Assembly: GCF_014145225.1 (NCBI RefSeq)
Contig: NZ_JABVCQ010000028.1
Span: forward strand, 1 to 44,553
Source: Thiospirillum jenense
GTDB taxonomy: Bacteria; Pseudomonadota; Gammaproteobacteria; Chromatiales; Chromatiaceae
Direction: 5' to 3'
DNA: 44,553 nt
Both the position numbers and the translations under genes were made by a program. Shown piece by piece: positions 44,245 to 44,553 of the stretch. The number at the start of each line of letters is the position of its first letter. Within the stretch, counting starts at the first letter, position 1. The notes under the pieces were generated by a model. That model saw only the letters and a program-made list of their open reading frames with translations. It was not told the origin of the DNA and did no database searches.

Positions 44245-44553
44245 ATTTAATCAATAGACAACGCGGGTTTACCTTAATTGAAGTGCTGGTTGCCGCGCTG
44301 GTGCTGTCCATTGGGTTATTAGGGTTGGCGGCCTTGAGTGCTACGTCATTAAAACTCAATACGGGTTCGGCGCAGCGCACCCAAGCGGCGAATCTGTCCT
44401 ATGCCATTACGGATGCAATGCGGGCGAATAAGACTAATGTCGCCGCGTATGTCGGGAGCTATGATGTTGCCAATTGCCAGAACAATTTTGTGGCTAATGC
44501 AGGTTCTCTTGCAGCAAATGACATTGCCGAATGGCGCAATTATCTTGCCTGTG
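44241..44553 (+). CDS. pilV: Type IV pilus minor pilin PilV (partial)
   Basis: The first 104 residues of a prepilin; it runs off the right edge. The leader MNLINRQRG is cut before FTLIEVLVAALVLSIGLLG, with Glu at mature position 5. The continuation LAALSATSLKLNTGSAQRTQ and the IxDAMRAN motif are characteristic of PilV. It overlaps fimT by 4 bp (ATGA), so it is translationally coupled. Downstream, off this window, one would expect pilW, pilX, pilY1 and pilE. Confidence 0.93.
   Translation, partial: MNLINRQRGFTLIEVLVAALVLSIGLLGLAALSATSLKLNTGSAQRTQAANLSYAITDAMRANKTNVAAYVGSYDVANCQNNFVANAGSLAANDIAEWRNYLAC

Noticed and set aside
1-44553. CRISPR array or intact transposase
   Set aside because: No regularly spaced direct repeats and no transposase or integrase motif in any frame I read.

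Overview
The window looks like a chromosome segment from a Pseudomonadota bacterium, on the gamma/beta side. Pointers to this are two type IV pilus loci (pilU; fimT with pilV), a motB gene, glmS, leuA and ribD of proteobacterial type, a PEP-CTERM protein with a sigma-54-type promoter, an ornithine-lipid gene pair, and a methionine synthase split into two genes as seen in many betaproteobacteria. Base composition is mixed. Parts of glmS, ribD, crtI, crtB and the first metH gene are GC-rich, while most other genes use many TTA, AAT and ATT codons. I cannot name the species.

Layout. 1-3.0 kb: the possible 3' end of an unknown gene, a 97-bp inverted-repeat element, then a cNMP/CBS/DUF294 nucleotidyltransferase paired with a DnaQ-like exonuclease. 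3.2-5.1 kb: glmS. 5.1-9.2 kb: a palindromic intergenic repeat, a TerD domain fused to a PD-(D/E)XK-type nuclease, a DUF3050 protein, a two-cysteine DsrC/TusE protein with a strong terminator, and ribD. 9.2-11.7 kb: more copies of the intergenic repeat, an AT-rich lipoprotein gene, and a PspA-like plus DUF350 pair. 11.9-15.1 kb: an alkaline-phosphatase-superfamily enzyme and a coiled-coil OmpA-like protein. 15.2-20.2 kb: one very large SF1 (UvrD-like) helicase with a long helical C-terminus, next to a palindromic element. 20.2-23.0 kb: family 4 uracil-DNA glycosylase and leuA. 23.0-23.95 kb: a gene-poor stretch with a decayed XRE regulator and one end of the same palindromic element. 23.95-31.1 kb: a glycosyltransferase, OlsA-like and OlsB-like genes and a large hybrid histidine kinase, all on the minus strand. 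31.1-31.8 kb: a minus-strand tRNA operon (Pro-Arg-His-Lys) with a visible promoter and terminator. 31.9-36.5 kb: a small exported protein, a PEP-CTERM protein interrupted by one in-frame amber codon, a 530-bp regulatory interval, and overlapping crtI-crtB for carotenoid synthesis. 36.9-43.1 kb: motB, pilU and the split metH, all minus strand. 43.2-44.55 kb: tRNA-Thr with a terminator, then fimT and the start of pilV.

Most of this is housekeeping. The places that most deserve a second look are the PEP-CTERM gene and its upstream region (a -24/-12 promoter, three similar 17-bp boxes, and an amber codon exactly between the secreted body and the sorting anchor), the solitary giant helicase, the TerD-nuclease fusion, and several families of short palindromic elements. 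I see no CRISPR array, no intact transposase, no rRNA and no multi-gene defence island.
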